Positions 28,856-37,083 of a DNA stretch of 57,126 nt are shown one piece after another. This DNA comes from Victivallaceae bacterium (lineage in GTDB: Bacteria; Verrucomicrobiota; Lentisphaeria; Victivallales; Victivallaceae). Numbering within the stretch: the stretch's first letter is position 1; every line of letters starts with the position of its first letter. The DNA lies in NCBI GenBank assembly GCA_028709805.1, contig JAQUTL010000015.1:1-57126 (forward strand), in the 5' to 3' direction. Under the pieces are notes generated by a model. That model was not told where the DNA came from. It did no database searches and was given only the letters and a program-made list of their open reading frames with translations. The position numbers and the translations under genes are program-made.

Positions 28856-28906
28856 CAGGCGCGCCGCAAAGCCGGATCGGCTTCAACGGTGCGCCTGATG
28901 TTTTTT
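28856..28906 (+). terminator. Branched intrinsic terminator after alkaline phosphatase
   Basis: CAGGCGCGCCG pairs with CGGTGCGCCTG (one G.U), with a small inner hairpin AAGCCGGATCGGCTT in the loop, and TTTTTT after a short gap. Confidence 0.75.
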
Positions 28907-28934
28907 AAACCGCCGCCGCGTTCCGGCGAAATGC

Positions 28935-28964
28935 AAAAAAAACATGAAACCCGCAGGTTTCATG
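28935..28964 (-). terminator. Intrinsic terminator of ptsH-ptsI
   Basis: On the minus strand CATGAAACC / GGTTTCATG (9 bp, 4-base loop) is followed by eight T, 45 bases after the ptsI stop. Confidence 0.85.
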
Positions 28965-29008
28965 CTCCGTTTCCGCCATCCGACGCCGCGTTTCCGGCGC
29001 CGAGTCTG

Positions 29009-30814
29009 TTATTCGTCGTCCGCTAAAATCAGCGCCAGCACCTCCGGCGCCACTTTGTTCAACACATCGTTGGCAATCTGCATCACCTCTTTGCTGGTGG
29101 CGCACTGCAACGCCGCCTGCCCCGCCTGCTCCGCCTCGAACATCGTCATCTGACGGATCACCCGGCGAACCTGGTTCAGGTTGGCCGGCACCATCGACAA
29201 CTCATGCACACCAAGCCCGGCGAACAGCAGCGCCAAACGCGGATCGCCGGCCGCCTGTCCGCAGACGCTGACGTAAATATTATGACGCCGCGCCACCTGA
29301 GCGCAACGCCACACCAGATCAAGAATTACCGGATGTCCCGGCTGATACAGATAGGCGACCCGGTCATTGCCGCGGTCGATCGCCATGGTGTACTGCACCA
29401 GATCATTGGTGCCGATACTGAAAAAATCGACCAGTTTGGCCAAATGCTCCACCATCAGCGCCGCCGCCGGCGTCTCAACCATCGCTCCAAGTTCAAGATG
29501 CTCGACAAACTCCTTGTGCTCCCGCCCGAGATCGCATTGCAGATCGGCGATTATTTCCTGCACTTCGCGTATTTCCTCAACGCAGCTGATCATCGGCAGC
29601 ATCACCCGGAGATTGCCGTATACTCCGGCGCGCAGCAGCGCCCGCAGCTGGGTCCGCAGAATCTCGCGCCGCTCGCGCAGCGCCAGCCGGATACCGCGCA
29701 GACCGAGAAACGGATTGTTCTCGGCATAACGTTTAAGTTCACCGTCCAGCTTGTCTCCGCCGATGTCCAGCGTGCGGACGATCAACGGTTCGTCGCCCAG
29801 CCCCTCCAGCAGTTTGCGGTAAACCGCCAGCTGCTCCTCTTCGTCCGGCGGCGTCTTCCGGGTCAGAAACATATACTCGGTGCGAAAAAGACCGACGCCG
29901 CACGACCCGGACCGCTTCACCATGTCCAGATCGTCCACCGACTCGATATTGCTGGAAAGCTGAACCATGAAGCCGTCCTGCGTTTCCGGGCGCAACTTCG
30001 ACTCCTGCGCCAGCGATGCCAGAAACCGGTTCATATCCTCCAGCCGTTTTTCATAAAAATCGCGGGTTTCCTGCGATGGATTGGCAATCAGGACTCCGGT
30101 ATATCCGTCGATGATTGCCGGCATGCCCGACTTCAATTCGGAAAAACCGCGCAGCCCCACCAGCGCCGGAAGCTGCATCGACCTGGCCAGAACCGCCGAA
30201 TGCGAGGTCTTGCTTCCCGCCTCGGTGGCAAAGCCCAGCACTTGGGAGCGGTCCAAACCGGCGGTGTCCGACGGCGTAAGATCGGCGGCCACCACAATAT
30301 ATTTTTCGCCGTCCTTGAAGTGCCATTCCGGTTCGCCGGTCCGCTGGAGGTTGCGCAGCACCCGCGACGCTACATCGCGGATGTCGGCGGCGCGCTCCTG
30401 AATATAAGCGTCCGGCATAACGGCTATGGCTGAGGCGTAGCGCTCAATCACGGTGTAAAAACTGTATTCGGCGCTCTCGAGGCGTCCGGAGATCATCTGC
30501 ATGACTTCGTCATACAGCATGCGGTCATCCACAATCATCAGGTGAGCGTCAAATATTTCGGCGTCTTTGCTGTTGATTTCTTTGGAGAGCCGTTCGCGCA
30601 GCGCCAGAAGCTCGGCCCGGGTTTGGTCCAGCGCGGCGGAAAAACGCGCCTGCTCCGCCGCGACCGCATCCGGCGCAATCCCGCGTGAAACGGGCGCTTC
30701 CGGCTTGGAATCGCCGGCGATCTTGTACAATCTGGCGATGGCAATGCCGGGGGCGGCAGCCAGCCCCTTGAACTTCAGCTCACCACTGTTTTCCGGCTCT
30801 TTTGCCGATGTCAC
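29009..30814 (-). CDS. ptsI: PTS enzyme I (phosphoenolpyruvate-protein phosphotransferase)
   Basis: The protein of about 601 residues takes phosphate from PEP and passes it to HPr. The phosphohistidine is His205 in TEAGSKTSHSAVLARSM; the PEP-binding domain holds GVGLFRTEYMFL, MLPMI, GAMVETPAA, FSIGTNDLVQYTMAIDR and VCGQAAGDP. A GTG at 30814 is chosen as start: GAGG lies 6 bases upstream and it follows the ptsH stop by two bases. The frame is open to 30862, but that would overlap ptsH by 47 bases. No EII permease genes are nearby. Confidence 0.94.
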   Translation of the reverse strand: MTSAKEPENSGELKFKGLAAAPGIAIARLYKIAGDSKPEAPVSRGIAPDAVAAEQARFSAALDQTRAELLALRERLSKEINSKDAEIFDAHLMIVDDRMLYDEVMQMISGRLESAEYSFYTVIERYASAIAVMPDAYIQERAADIRDVASRVLRNLQRTGEPEWHFKDGEKYIVVAADLTPSDTAGLDRSQVLGFATEAGSKTSHSAVLARSMQLPALVGLRGFSELKSGMPAIIDGYTGVLIANPSQETRDFYEKRLEDMNRFLASLAQESKLRPETQDGFMVQLSSNIESVDDLDMVKRSGSCGVGLFRTEYMFLTRKTPPDEEEQLAVYRKLLEGLGDEPLIVRTLDIGGDKLDGELKRYAENNPFLGLRGIRLALRERREILRTQLRALLRAGVYGNLRVMLPMISCVEEIREVQEIIADLQCDLGREHKEFVEHLELGAMVETPAAALMVEHLAKLVDFFSIGTNDLVQYTMAIDRGNDRVAYLYQPGHPVILDLVWRCAQVARRHNIYVSVCGQAAGDPRLALLFAGLGVHELSMVPANLNQVRRVIRQMTMFEAEQAGQAALQCATSKEVMQIANDVLNKVAPEVLALILADDE

Positions 30815-30815
30815 A

Positions 30816-31097
30816 TCAATCCTCGCCGAATTTGGAGTTGACCAATTCCTTGATTTCCGCAACCGCGCGGCAGGCGTCGTCCCCGATTCCGCGAATAACG
30901 AGCCTGGCGCCCTTTCCGGCCGCCATCATCAGAATATTCATAACGCTGCGAAGATTGAACGATTCGCCGTCCTTTATCAAATAAAGGTCGCACTTGTATT
31001 CCATCGCCTTTTTGGCCAGCATGGTGGCCGGACGGGCGTGCAGTCCAAGTTCGTTCAACACCACAACTTCAGATTCCGCGCTGTTGTCTGCTGTCAT
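30816..31097 (-). CDS. ptsH: Phosphocarrier protein HPr
   Basis: The 93-residue carrier has the phosphorylated histidine at residue 20 in NELGLHARPATMLAKKA and a serine at residue 51 in FNLRSVMNILMMAAGKGA, the position that HPr kinase phosphorylates in organisms that have it. The ends are slightly extended compared with the usual 85-90 residues. It is followed at once by ptsI. With no sugar permease in view, the pair may serve a distant EII or a regulatory cascade. Confidence 0.95.
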   Translation of the reverse strand: MTADNSAESEVVVLNELGLHARPATMLAKKAMEYKCDLYLIKDGESFNLRSVMNILMMAAGKGARLVIRGIGDDACRAVAEIKELVNSKFGED

Positions 31098-31187
31098 TTA
31101 TAAAACTCAACCTGTCCGAGTATAATATTTTCCATTTATTAATCTACACCTCCGCTGCGGCTTTTTCAATCTCTTTTGCCGAATATA

Positions 31188-31217
31188 TTGTAAAATAAAC
31201 TTTCCGCATGCTATATT
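31188..31217 (+). promoter_or_regulatory. Candidate promoter of metY
   Basis: TTGTAA and TATATT with an 18-base spacer, 30 bases before the metY start. The short leader leaves no room for a SAM or T-box type riboswitch. Confidence 0.5.
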
Positions 31218-31247
31218 ATAGGCAAAAACCAACGGAGAAAAGCCATC

Positions 31248-32522
31248 ATGAACAACTGGAAATTTGAAACAAAAACCATACAGTGCGGCTATACCACCGA
31301 GAAAAACGGTGAGCCGCGCGTACTGCCGATCTGCCAGAGCACAACCTACAAGTACAACGACGCGCAAAGTGTGGCCGACTGGTTCGACCTCAAGGCGCCG
31401 GGCCACATCTACTCCCGCCTGACCAACCCCACGGTGTCGGCTTTTGAGGCAAAAATGGCGGCACTTGAAGGCGGCGTCGGCGCCATCGCCACCAGCTCGG
31501 GGCAGACCGCCAACGCGATCGCCATTCTCAATGTGGCGCCGTCGGGTTATCACGTCATCGCCGTCAGCGCGATCTACGGGGGAACCTTCAATCTGTTCAA
31601 ACACACGCTCAAAAAAATGAACGTGGAGTTCACCTTTGTCCGCCCGGACGCCACCGAGGACGAACTGGAAAAGGCCGTCCGCCCCAACACCCGCGCGGTG
31701 TTCGGGGAGACTATCGCCAATCCGGCGCTCAACGTTCTTGACTTCAACAAATTTTCCGCGTTCGCCAAACGCCACCGGATCCCGTTCATCGTGGACAATA
31801 CATTTCCGACGCCGTATCTGTGCAATCCCTTCGAGTTCGGCGCCGACATCGTCACCCACTCCTCCACAAAGTATCTTGACGGCCACGCCACCAGCGTCGG
31901 CGGCGTAGTGATCGAAAAAGGCGATTTCAACTGGAACAACGGCAAATTCCCGGAATTCACCGAACCGGACGAAAGCTATCACGGATTGATTTACACCAAA
32001 CAGTTCGCCTCGCATCCGTTCACCGCAAAACTGCTCGCCCAGTGGATACGCGACCTCGGAACTCCGATGTCGCCGTTCAATGCGTTTCTTACCAACCTCG
32101 GCACCGAAACGCTCCACGTCCGCATGCAGCGCCACTGCGAGAACGCGCTCAAGCTGGCCGAACACCTGAAAGCCCATCCGAAAGTCAGCTGGGTCAACTA
32201 CCCGTTCCTGCCGGATTCGCCGGAATACGAACGGGCGAAGAAATATCTGCGCGGCGGCTCCGGCGTGCTGTCTTTCGGCATCAAGGGCGGCGCCAAGGCC
32301 GGCGAAATCGTGATGAACAGCCTGAAGCTGGCCGCCATCGTCGTCCATGTGGCCGATGTGCGCACCTGCGTGCTTCACCCGGCAAGCATGACCCACCGCC
32401 AGCTCTCTGAAAAGGAACTGATCGAAGCCGGAGTGCCGGCCGATTTGATCCGCGTCTCGGTTGGCATTGAAAACATTGACGACATCATCAGCGACTTCGA
32501 TCAGGCAATCGCAAAGGCATAG
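31248..32522 (+). CDS. metY: O-acetylhomoserine sulfhydrylase-type PLP enzyme
   Basis: The 424-residue member of the Cys/Met metabolism PLP family makes homocysteine from O-acetylhomoserine and sulfide. Motifs are LPICQSTTYKY, YSRLTNPTVSAFEAKMAALEGG, TSSGQTANAI, the cofactor aspartate in FIVDNTFPTPYLCNPFEFGAD, and HSSTKYLDGH with the PLP-binding lysine. Length around 425 favours MetY over cystathionine gamma-synthase (about 380). A close alternative is another gamma-family lyase. It begins a two-gene unit with the hydrolase 5 bases downstream. Confidence 0.88.
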   Translation: MNNWKFETKTIQCGYTTEKNGEPRVLPICQSTTYKYNDAQSVADWFDLKAPGHIYSRLTNPTVSAFEAKMAALEGGVGAIATSSGQTANAIAILNVAPSGYHVIAVSAIYGGTFNLFKHTLKKMNVEFTFVRPDATEDELEKAVRPNTRAVFGETIANPALNVLDFNKFSAFAKRHRIPFIVDNTFPTPYLCNPFEFGADIVTHSSTKYLDGHATSVGGVVIEKGDFNWNNGKFPEFTEPDESYHGLIYTKQFASHPFTAKLLAQWIRDLGTPMSPFNAFLTNLGTETLHVRMQRHCENALKLAEHLKAHPKVSWVNYPFLPDSPEYERAKKYLRGGSGVLSFGIKGGAKAGEIVMNSLKLAAIVVHVADVRTCVLHPASMTHRQLSEKELIEAGVPADLIRVSVGIENIDDIISDFDQAIAKA

Positions 32523-32527
32523 TAAAA

Positions 32528-33619
32528 ATGAGCGACATTGCAAAGGCCGACAAAAACATGGCCACCGCCGCCGCGGAAAACGACGGGCTTCTCTGGCGGA
32601 ACGCCGAAGATCAATCGTTCGAACTCTCAGGACTGGCGTTTCACCGCCGCGGCGAACCGTTCCGCCGGCTGCCGCTGCATCCGGTTCCGGCCGAACCGAA
32701 CGAAGGGGTAACCTATCTGGCCTGGCACACCTCAGGCGTCATGCTGCGCTTCAGGAGCGACACTCTCCGCGTGGCGGTGAAGTCGGAAGCCTATTACGGC
32801 GAACTGATGGATCACATGGCGCAGACCGGCAACTGCGGCTGCGACCTTTATATCGACGGCCGTTTCATCGGCGTCAGCCGCTACCCGGTGCTTCAGAAAA
32901 AATATCAGGTCGATCTGTTCAACTGCCCGGCGGCGGAGCGGAAAATACGGGATTTCTGCATCAACTTTCCGCTGTACGACGGAGTGAAGGCATTTGAAGT
33001 CGGCATAGAAACAACCGCAACCGTCGCTCCGCCGTCACCGTGGAGCCGCAAAGAGCGGATCGTCTGGTACGGCACCAGCATCCAGCAGGGCGGCTGCGCC
33101 TCGCGACCCGGAACCGGATTGACCAATATTGTCAGCCGCGCCCTGAATACGGAAATCATCAATCTGGCGTTCTCCGGCTCCGGCCGCGGCGAACCGGAAA
33201 TGGCGCAGCTGATGTGTCAGGTTTCCGATCCGGCGATGTTCGTTCTTGACTACGAGGCCAACGTGCAGACCGCCGCCGCCATGCGTTCCACGCTGCCGGT
33301 GCTGATCGACATTATCCGCGAAAAATATCCGCGGCTGCCGATCGTGGTCATCAGCCGGATCGCCTACTCGCACGACCTTATTGCCGGCTATCCGGACAAC
33401 ACCTCGCGCGAGTCGCGGCTTGAAGGCGCCCAAATACAGCGCTCCGAAGTCGAGCGCCGCCGCGCCGCCGGCGACGGATATATCAGCTTCATCGACGGCG
33501 GCGAACTGCTCGGTGAAGACTTCTGGGAATGCACCGTTGACGGCATCCATCCAACCGATCTCGGATTCCGCCGCATGGCCGACCGTCTTGTGCCGCGGCT
33601 GGCGGCTGTTTTGAATTGA
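32528..33619 (+). CDS. SGNH/GDSL-type hydrolase (carbohydrate esterase-like)
   Basis: The 363-residue protein has an N-terminal beta-sandwich (about residues 20-165, with GVMLRFRSDTLRVAVK and DLYIDGRFIG) and an SGNH catalytic domain. The nucleophile serine is in IVWYGTSIQQGGCASRPG, followed by NLAFSGSGRG, and the Asp-His pair is in DGIHPTDLGF. This two-domain layout is seen in bacterial sugar-ester hydrolases, so deacetylation of polysaccharides or cell-surface glycans is likely but not proven. No signal peptide is evident. Coupling with metY is suggestive only of shared transcription. Confidence 0.82.
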   Translation: MSDIAKADKNMATAAAENDGLLWRNAEDQSFELSGLAFHRRGEPFRRLPLHPVPAEPNEGVTYLAWHTSGVMLRFRSDTLRVAVKSEAYYGELMDHMAQTGNCGCDLYIDGRFIGVSRYPVLQKKYQVDLFNCPAAERKIRDFCINFPLYDGVKAFEVGIETTATVAPPSPWSRKERIVWYGTSIQQGGCASRPGTGLTNIVSRALNTEIINLAFSGSGRGEPEMAQLMCQVSDPAMFVLDYEANVQTAAAMRSTLPVLIDIIREKYPRLPIVVISRIAYSHDLIAGYPDNTSRESRLEGAQIQRSEVERRRAAGDGYISFIDGGELLGEDFWECTVDGIHPTDLGFRRMADRLVPRLAAVLN

Positions 33620-33698
33620 CCACACCGCTCCGGCGGCCGCGGCGTTATTCCACGGAGCATGGCAGCAAGGTAAGAGTAAAAAGAAAGGATGGCCGAAA

Positions 33699-34319
33699 AT
33701 GAAGCACAAGTTTTTGATTCAGGCGATATCCGCCGCCGCTGCCGTCATTGTGTTCACCGGATGCGGCGTAACGCCGATGTACAATCCGCCGATTCCCGAC
33801 AACGTATCCCCGGAAGAGTTGAAAGCCGAATGTCAGAAGCAGAATGCCAGACTGCTCGGCAGATGGCGCTGCGAAAATGAGGCGGAGGCGGAGATAACCG
33901 AAAGTCCGGAAAAAGAAAATGCCGGACTTCTGCGCATCGAAGCGCTTACCCGCGATGGCGACAACGGGTTGAAGCCCCTCCCCTGCTCCGGCGCCGTCGT
34001 ATGTTTCGGCGGCGAGCCGTATCTCATTTTTTTCGCCTCGCCGGAATTTGACAATCCGCAACTCTACGCCATGATCCGGCCGAATTTTTACGCGGCAAAA
34101 CTTGATTTTCAGCCCGACGGATCCGTTATTTTCGGACTTGTCTCCTGGATGGACGGCAACCGGCAGCCAACCGCGCCGGAACTCATATTTGAAGAGAACA
34201 ACGGCAAGCCAGGCAACATGGTGATGAACTCCTCCGCCGAACTGGCAAAGTTGCTGACGGAGAAAAAATACACCGTTGCAAAAGAGCACAACATGCGGTT
34301 CGTGCGCGTCGAGGAGTAA
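33699..34319 (+). CDS. Predicted lipoprotein of unknown function
   Basis: The 206-residue protein has a signal peptide and lipobox (AAAVIVFTGCGVTPMYNPP). The mature part alternates charged helix (EELKAECQKQNARLLGRWRCE) and beta segments, without any motif I recognise. AAAGGA precedes the ATG. It ends 11 bases from the convergent xseB stop. Confidence 0.72.
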   Translation: MKHKFLIQAISAAAAVIVFTGCGVTPMYNPPIPDNVSPEELKAECQKQNARLLGRWRCENEAEAEITESPEKENAGLLRIEALTRDGDNGLKPLPCSGAVVCFGGEPYLIFFASPEFDNPQLYAMIRPNFYAAKLDFQPDGSVIFGLVSWMDGNRQPTAPELIFEENNGKPGNMVMNSSAELAKLLTEKKYTVAKEHNMRFVRVEE

Positions 34320-34329
34320 GCCGGAACGG

Positions 34330-34590
34330 TCAGCGCGGAGAATTACCCGGAGCGGACGCCGGGTCGAACGGCTCGGCTCCGCCGTCGGCGGTGATGATCT
34401 CAATGCGTTTTTCAAGCGCGGCCAGCTTCTCGCGGCAATATTTGCCCAGCGCCATACCGCGCTCATAGGAGGCGATCAGCTCCTCCAGCGGACGGCGGCC
34501 GGACTCCATGCCGGCCAGCAGTTGTTCAAGCTCCGCCAGCGCCGCCTCAAAACTGGTTGCCGGGTCGATGATGATTTTTTTCTCTTCCAT
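34330..34590 (-). CDS. xseB: Exodeoxyribonuclease VII small subunit
   Basis: The 86-residue helical protein shows the XseB pattern: SFEAALAELEQLLAGMESGRRPLEELIASYERGMAL, then KYCREKLAALEKRIEII. It forms the regulatory coat of the nuclease XseA, which degrades single-stranded DNA. xseA is not in the window. It lies 17 bases after the antiporter gene, in the same direction. Confidence 0.93.
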   Translation of the reverse strand: MEEKKIIIDPATSFEAALAELEQLLAGMESGRRPLEELIASYERGMALGKYCREKLAALEKRIEIITADGGAEPFDPASAPGNSPR

Positions 34591-34607
34591 AGCTAACGCC
34601 CCCTGTT

Positions 34608-35969
34608 TCAGATAAGTTCATCGTTCTGCGGCCCGGGAATGCGCAATTTTCCGGCGCTCCCCGGCAGCGGCTCGAACTGAATGCGCCGCCGTTCAATAAT
34701 CAGCCGCACCAGCGTCGGAATCGGCAATGTGGTTACGATCGACAGAATCACAATGGCATTGAAAAAGTTGGCGTCCAGCATTCCCAATTCCTTGCCGATG
34801 CTCGCGGCGGCAAGCGTTGCGGAAAGCTGCGGCACCGTCATCAACCCGGCGCACACCCCCTGATCATTGGCAAAGCCGCTGAAACGCAGCGCCAGCCAGC
34901 CGGAAAACACCTTGCTGCCGACCAGTCCGCCGACCGTCAATAGAATGATCGCCAGATTTCCGACCAGTCCGTCGGAAGCGAAAAGCACCCGGAAATCGGT
35001 TTTCATGCCGATGCCGACAAAAAGGAACGGAATGAGAAAACCATATCCGATCCCCTCAAATTTATGAAATAATTGAAGCCGTTCGCGGCGGTGAATGAAC
35101 GGCGCCAGCGCCAGTCCGGCGGCAAAACTGCCGACCACCAGATTGATTCCGAGTATTTCCCCCGCCAGCACCACCCCGGCAATGAGCATCAGCAGCGTAG
35201 TGACCAGCCCGTCCTCCGAGTCTCCGATCAGCCGGGTGAACCAGTTGGCCAGAAACGGCACGATCAGCAGCGAAGCAATAAGATATACCACCACCACCGC
35301 CAGAAATCCGGCAATAAAATAATCACCGAAAACGCCCGGATACGCGTCAAAAACCGAAAGTGTTTTGGCCGCAGTGCCGGCACCGGCGATCCGCCGCATC
35401 TGCACCGCCACCGCCAGCAGAACAATACTGGAAATATCCGTCACCACCGTGGAGATGAGCACCGACGCGCCGAATTTGGTCTTGCCGAGCCCAAGCTCGC
35501 GGATGACCGGAAACACAATACCGACCGAATGCGAGGCGAACAGTGACGCATACAACAGTTTTCCCGGCAAATCGCCCGGACGGAAAAAATTGTATACAAA
35601 ATATCCGGCCAGAGCCGGAATGAGAAAGGTCATCACACTGAGCAGGCAGGTCGGCAGCCGGACCGAGCGCAGACTTTTGAAGTCGGCCTCCATTCCGGCC
35701 AGCGCCATCAGAAAGACCAGCCCGAGTGCGCCGAGCGAGCTGATCAGATTGTTGACGTGATCCGCAATCACCTGCGGCGGCGCCGGCGTAAGGAAGTCGA
35801 ACAGCCCGGCCATCAGGCCGACCAGATCCAGCCCGTCCGGACCGATCAGCATGCCGACGATCAGAAGCGCGATGACCGCCGGTATCTTGAATTTGCGCAA
35901 CGCCAGCGGCGCCATGGTCATCACCACCATGAACACCAGAAAAACGATCAAAAACAATTCATTGTTCAT
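34608..35969 (-). CDS. CPA2-family cation:proton antiporter (Kef/NapA type)
   Basis: The protein of 453 residues has 12 or so membrane segments and lacks the C-terminal RCK domains of Kef proteins. Characteristic pieces are IPAVIALLIVGMLIGPDGL near the start, GLVFLMALAGMEADF (the acidic helix with Met-Ala-Leu-Ala-Gly-Met-Glu), and GSFAAGLALAPFIH. It would exchange Na+ or K+ for protons. ATG 35969 is preferred (GAGAGG upstream, 5 bases away); the frame extends 9 residues further. It has its own strong promoter. Confidence 0.87.
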   Translation of the reverse strand: MNNELFLIVFLVFMVVMTMAPLALRKFKIPAVIALLIVGMLIGPDGLDLVGLMAGLFDFLTPAPPQVIADHVNNLISSLGALGLVFLMALAGMEADFKSLRSVRLPTCLLSVMTFLIPALAGYFVYNFFRPGDLPGKLLYASLFASHSVGIVFPVIRELGLGKTKFGASVLISTVVTDISSIVLLAVAVQMRRIAGAGTAAKTLSVFDAYPGVFGDYFIAGFLAVVVVYLIASLLIVPFLANWFTRLIGDSEDGLVTTLLMLIAGVVLAGEILGINLVVGSFAAGLALAPFIHRRERLQLFHKFEGIGYGFLIPFLFVGIGMKTDFRVLFASDGLVGNLAIILLTVGGLVGSKVFSGWLALRFSGFANDQGVCAGLMTVPQLSATLAAASIGKELGMLDANFFNAIVILSIVTTLPIPTLVRLIIERRRIQFEPLPGSAGKLRIPGPQNDELI

Positions 35970-36019
35970 CAAACCTCTCCGGAACTGGAACTGCAAAACT
36001 GCCGGCCGAATGCCGTATT

Positions 36020-36048
36020 ACTATAACACTGCGTCCGCCAAAAAGCAA
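36020..36048 (-). promoter_or_regulatory. Candidate promoter of antiporter-xseB
   Basis: Minus-strand TTGCTT and TATAGT with a 17-base spacer, about 50 bases before the antiporter start. Confidence 0.55.
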
Positions 36049-36080
36049 CGGCAGCGCCGAAGAAGTTGACGAACCTTTAT

Positions 36081-36797
36081 TCACTCGATGATCCGCCCGG
36101 TCAGGCTGCGGACCCGGACATCGGGGCCGAGCTTTCTGGCGATGGCGATCAGTTCGCCGTCGGAATAAGTGGCCTCGCCGGGCAAATCGTCATCGATCAC
36201 CTCAACCGGATTGAACTGCTGGAGCGTCCAGTGCGCGGTTCCGGCGGCGCACAGTTCGGAATACATTTTCTCAAGATCGCCGATTGAGAGCAGCCGGCGG
36301 TGAACCGTGGTACGCACATCGGCGTCGATTCCGTTATCCAGCGCGAAACGGACCACCTTGAACACATTGGCGGCAAGATCGGGCTGATCGCAGTTGACCA
36401 GGTCGTTATAGCGGTCGGCCGGAGCCTTGAAGTCGATTCCCAATGCGTCGATGCCTACCTCACGATGCAGCTTGAACACCACATCGGGGTGCGAACTGTT
36501 GGTGTCCAGTTTGAATTTGAATCCCATTGCGTTTATTTTCCGGCAGAAGTCGATCAGGTCGCCTTGAAGTGTCGGCTCGCCGCCGGAGATCACCACACCG
36601 TCAAGCAGCTTGGTGCGGGTGGATAAAAAGTTGAACACCTCGGCCTCGGTCACCCGCGGCTGGCTGTGCGGGTCAAGCACCAGCGCGGCGTTGTGACAGT
36701 AGGGGCAGCGGAAGTTGCAGCCGGCGGTGAACACAATGCAGGCGATCTTGCCGGGATAATCCACCAGGGTAAATTTATAAAATCCTCTCAAGTCCAT
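36081..36797 (-). CDS. nrdG: Anaerobic ribonucleotide reductase activating protein (radical SAM)
   Basis: The 238-residue enzyme generates the glycyl radical on NrdD. It has DYPGKIACIVFTAGCNFRCPYCHNA, with the CxxxCxxC iron-sulfur motif at about residues 27-34, and VVISGGEPTLQGD binding SAM. It is somewhat longer than E. coli NrdG (154) and resembles the pyruvate-formate-lyase-activase-like NrdG form. It follows the 48-codon glycyl-radical gene, but an apparent intrinsic terminator stands between them. The ribosome site is weak. Confidence 0.92.
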   Translation of the reverse strand: MDLRGFYKFTLVDYPGKIACIVFTAGCNFRCPYCHNAALVLDPHSQPRVTEAEVFNFLSTRTKLLDGVVISGGEPTLQGDLIDFCRKINAMGFKFKLDTNSSHPDVVFKLHREVGIDALGIDFKAPADRYNDLVNCDQPDLAANVFKVVRFALDNGIDADVRTTVHRRLLSIGDLEKMYSELCAAGTAHWTLQQFNPVEVIDDDLPGEATYSDGELIAIARKLGPDVRVRSLTGRIIE

Positions 36798-36822
36798 TTT
36801 CAGTCATCTTTCGATTCAAATC

Positions 36823-36862
36823 AAAAAAAACGTCTCCCGACCGGACCCGGACGGGAGAACGT
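36823..36862 (-). terminator. Intrinsic terminator between the glycyl-radical gene and nrdG
   Basis: Minus-strand ACGTTCTCCCG / CGGGAGACGT stem with a GC-rich loop followed by eight T. It sits only about 25 bases before the nrdG start, so read-through would set NrdG at a lower level than NrdD. Confidence 0.75.
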
Positions 36863-36884
36863 CGGCTCTTACGACAATCCGGAT

Positions 36885-37031
36885 TTATTTGCCGCAGGCG
36901 CAGGACTTGCCGACCGCGAAAGTCTTCCGGTCGTGAAATTCCTCCTGCTTGCCCTTGTTCCAGTTGGACACCGGACGAAAATATCCGCACACTCTGCTGT
37001 AAACTTCAGTTTTTTCTCCGCACTTTGCCAT
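36885..37031 (-). CDS. Separate glycyl-radical subunit of class III ribonucleotide reductase
   Basis: This 48-residue gene is too short for standard gene lists. Its sequence begins MAKCGEKTEVYSRVCGYF and continues RPVSNWNKGKQEEFHDRK, ending in SCACGK. In ordinary NrdD this is the C-terminal tail: a zinc-binding CPxCG, then the RVCGYL/F loop whose glycine carries the radical. Here that segment has its own ATG with AGAGG at the right distance. An in-frame TAA lies 8 codons upstream, and the frame differs from the large NrdD gene, so it cannot be read as a fusion. It lies 52 bases after the large nrdD stop. It would have to dock in trans on the large protein, comparable to YfiD repairing pyruvate formate-lyase. 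Confidence 0.85.
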   Translation of the reverse strand: MAKCGEKTEVYSRVCGYFRPVSNWNKGKQEEFHDRKTFAVGKSCACGK

Positions 37032-37083
37032 TTGATTTACCTCTTTTTTTCCTTATTTTGCTGTTTTGAAGGGATTGTTTTTG

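Noticed and set aside
31098..31247. SAM or T-box riboswitch upstream of metY
   Set aside because: The predicted transcription start leaves only about 25 bases of leader.
31107..32543. 478-codon minus frame opposite metY
   Set aside because: No family resemblance; metY has complete catalytic motifs.
36775..36990. 71-codon minus frame overlapping the glycyl-radical gene
   Set aside because: Arginine-rich shadow; the 48-codon frame has the NrdD tail sequence and a proper ribosome site.
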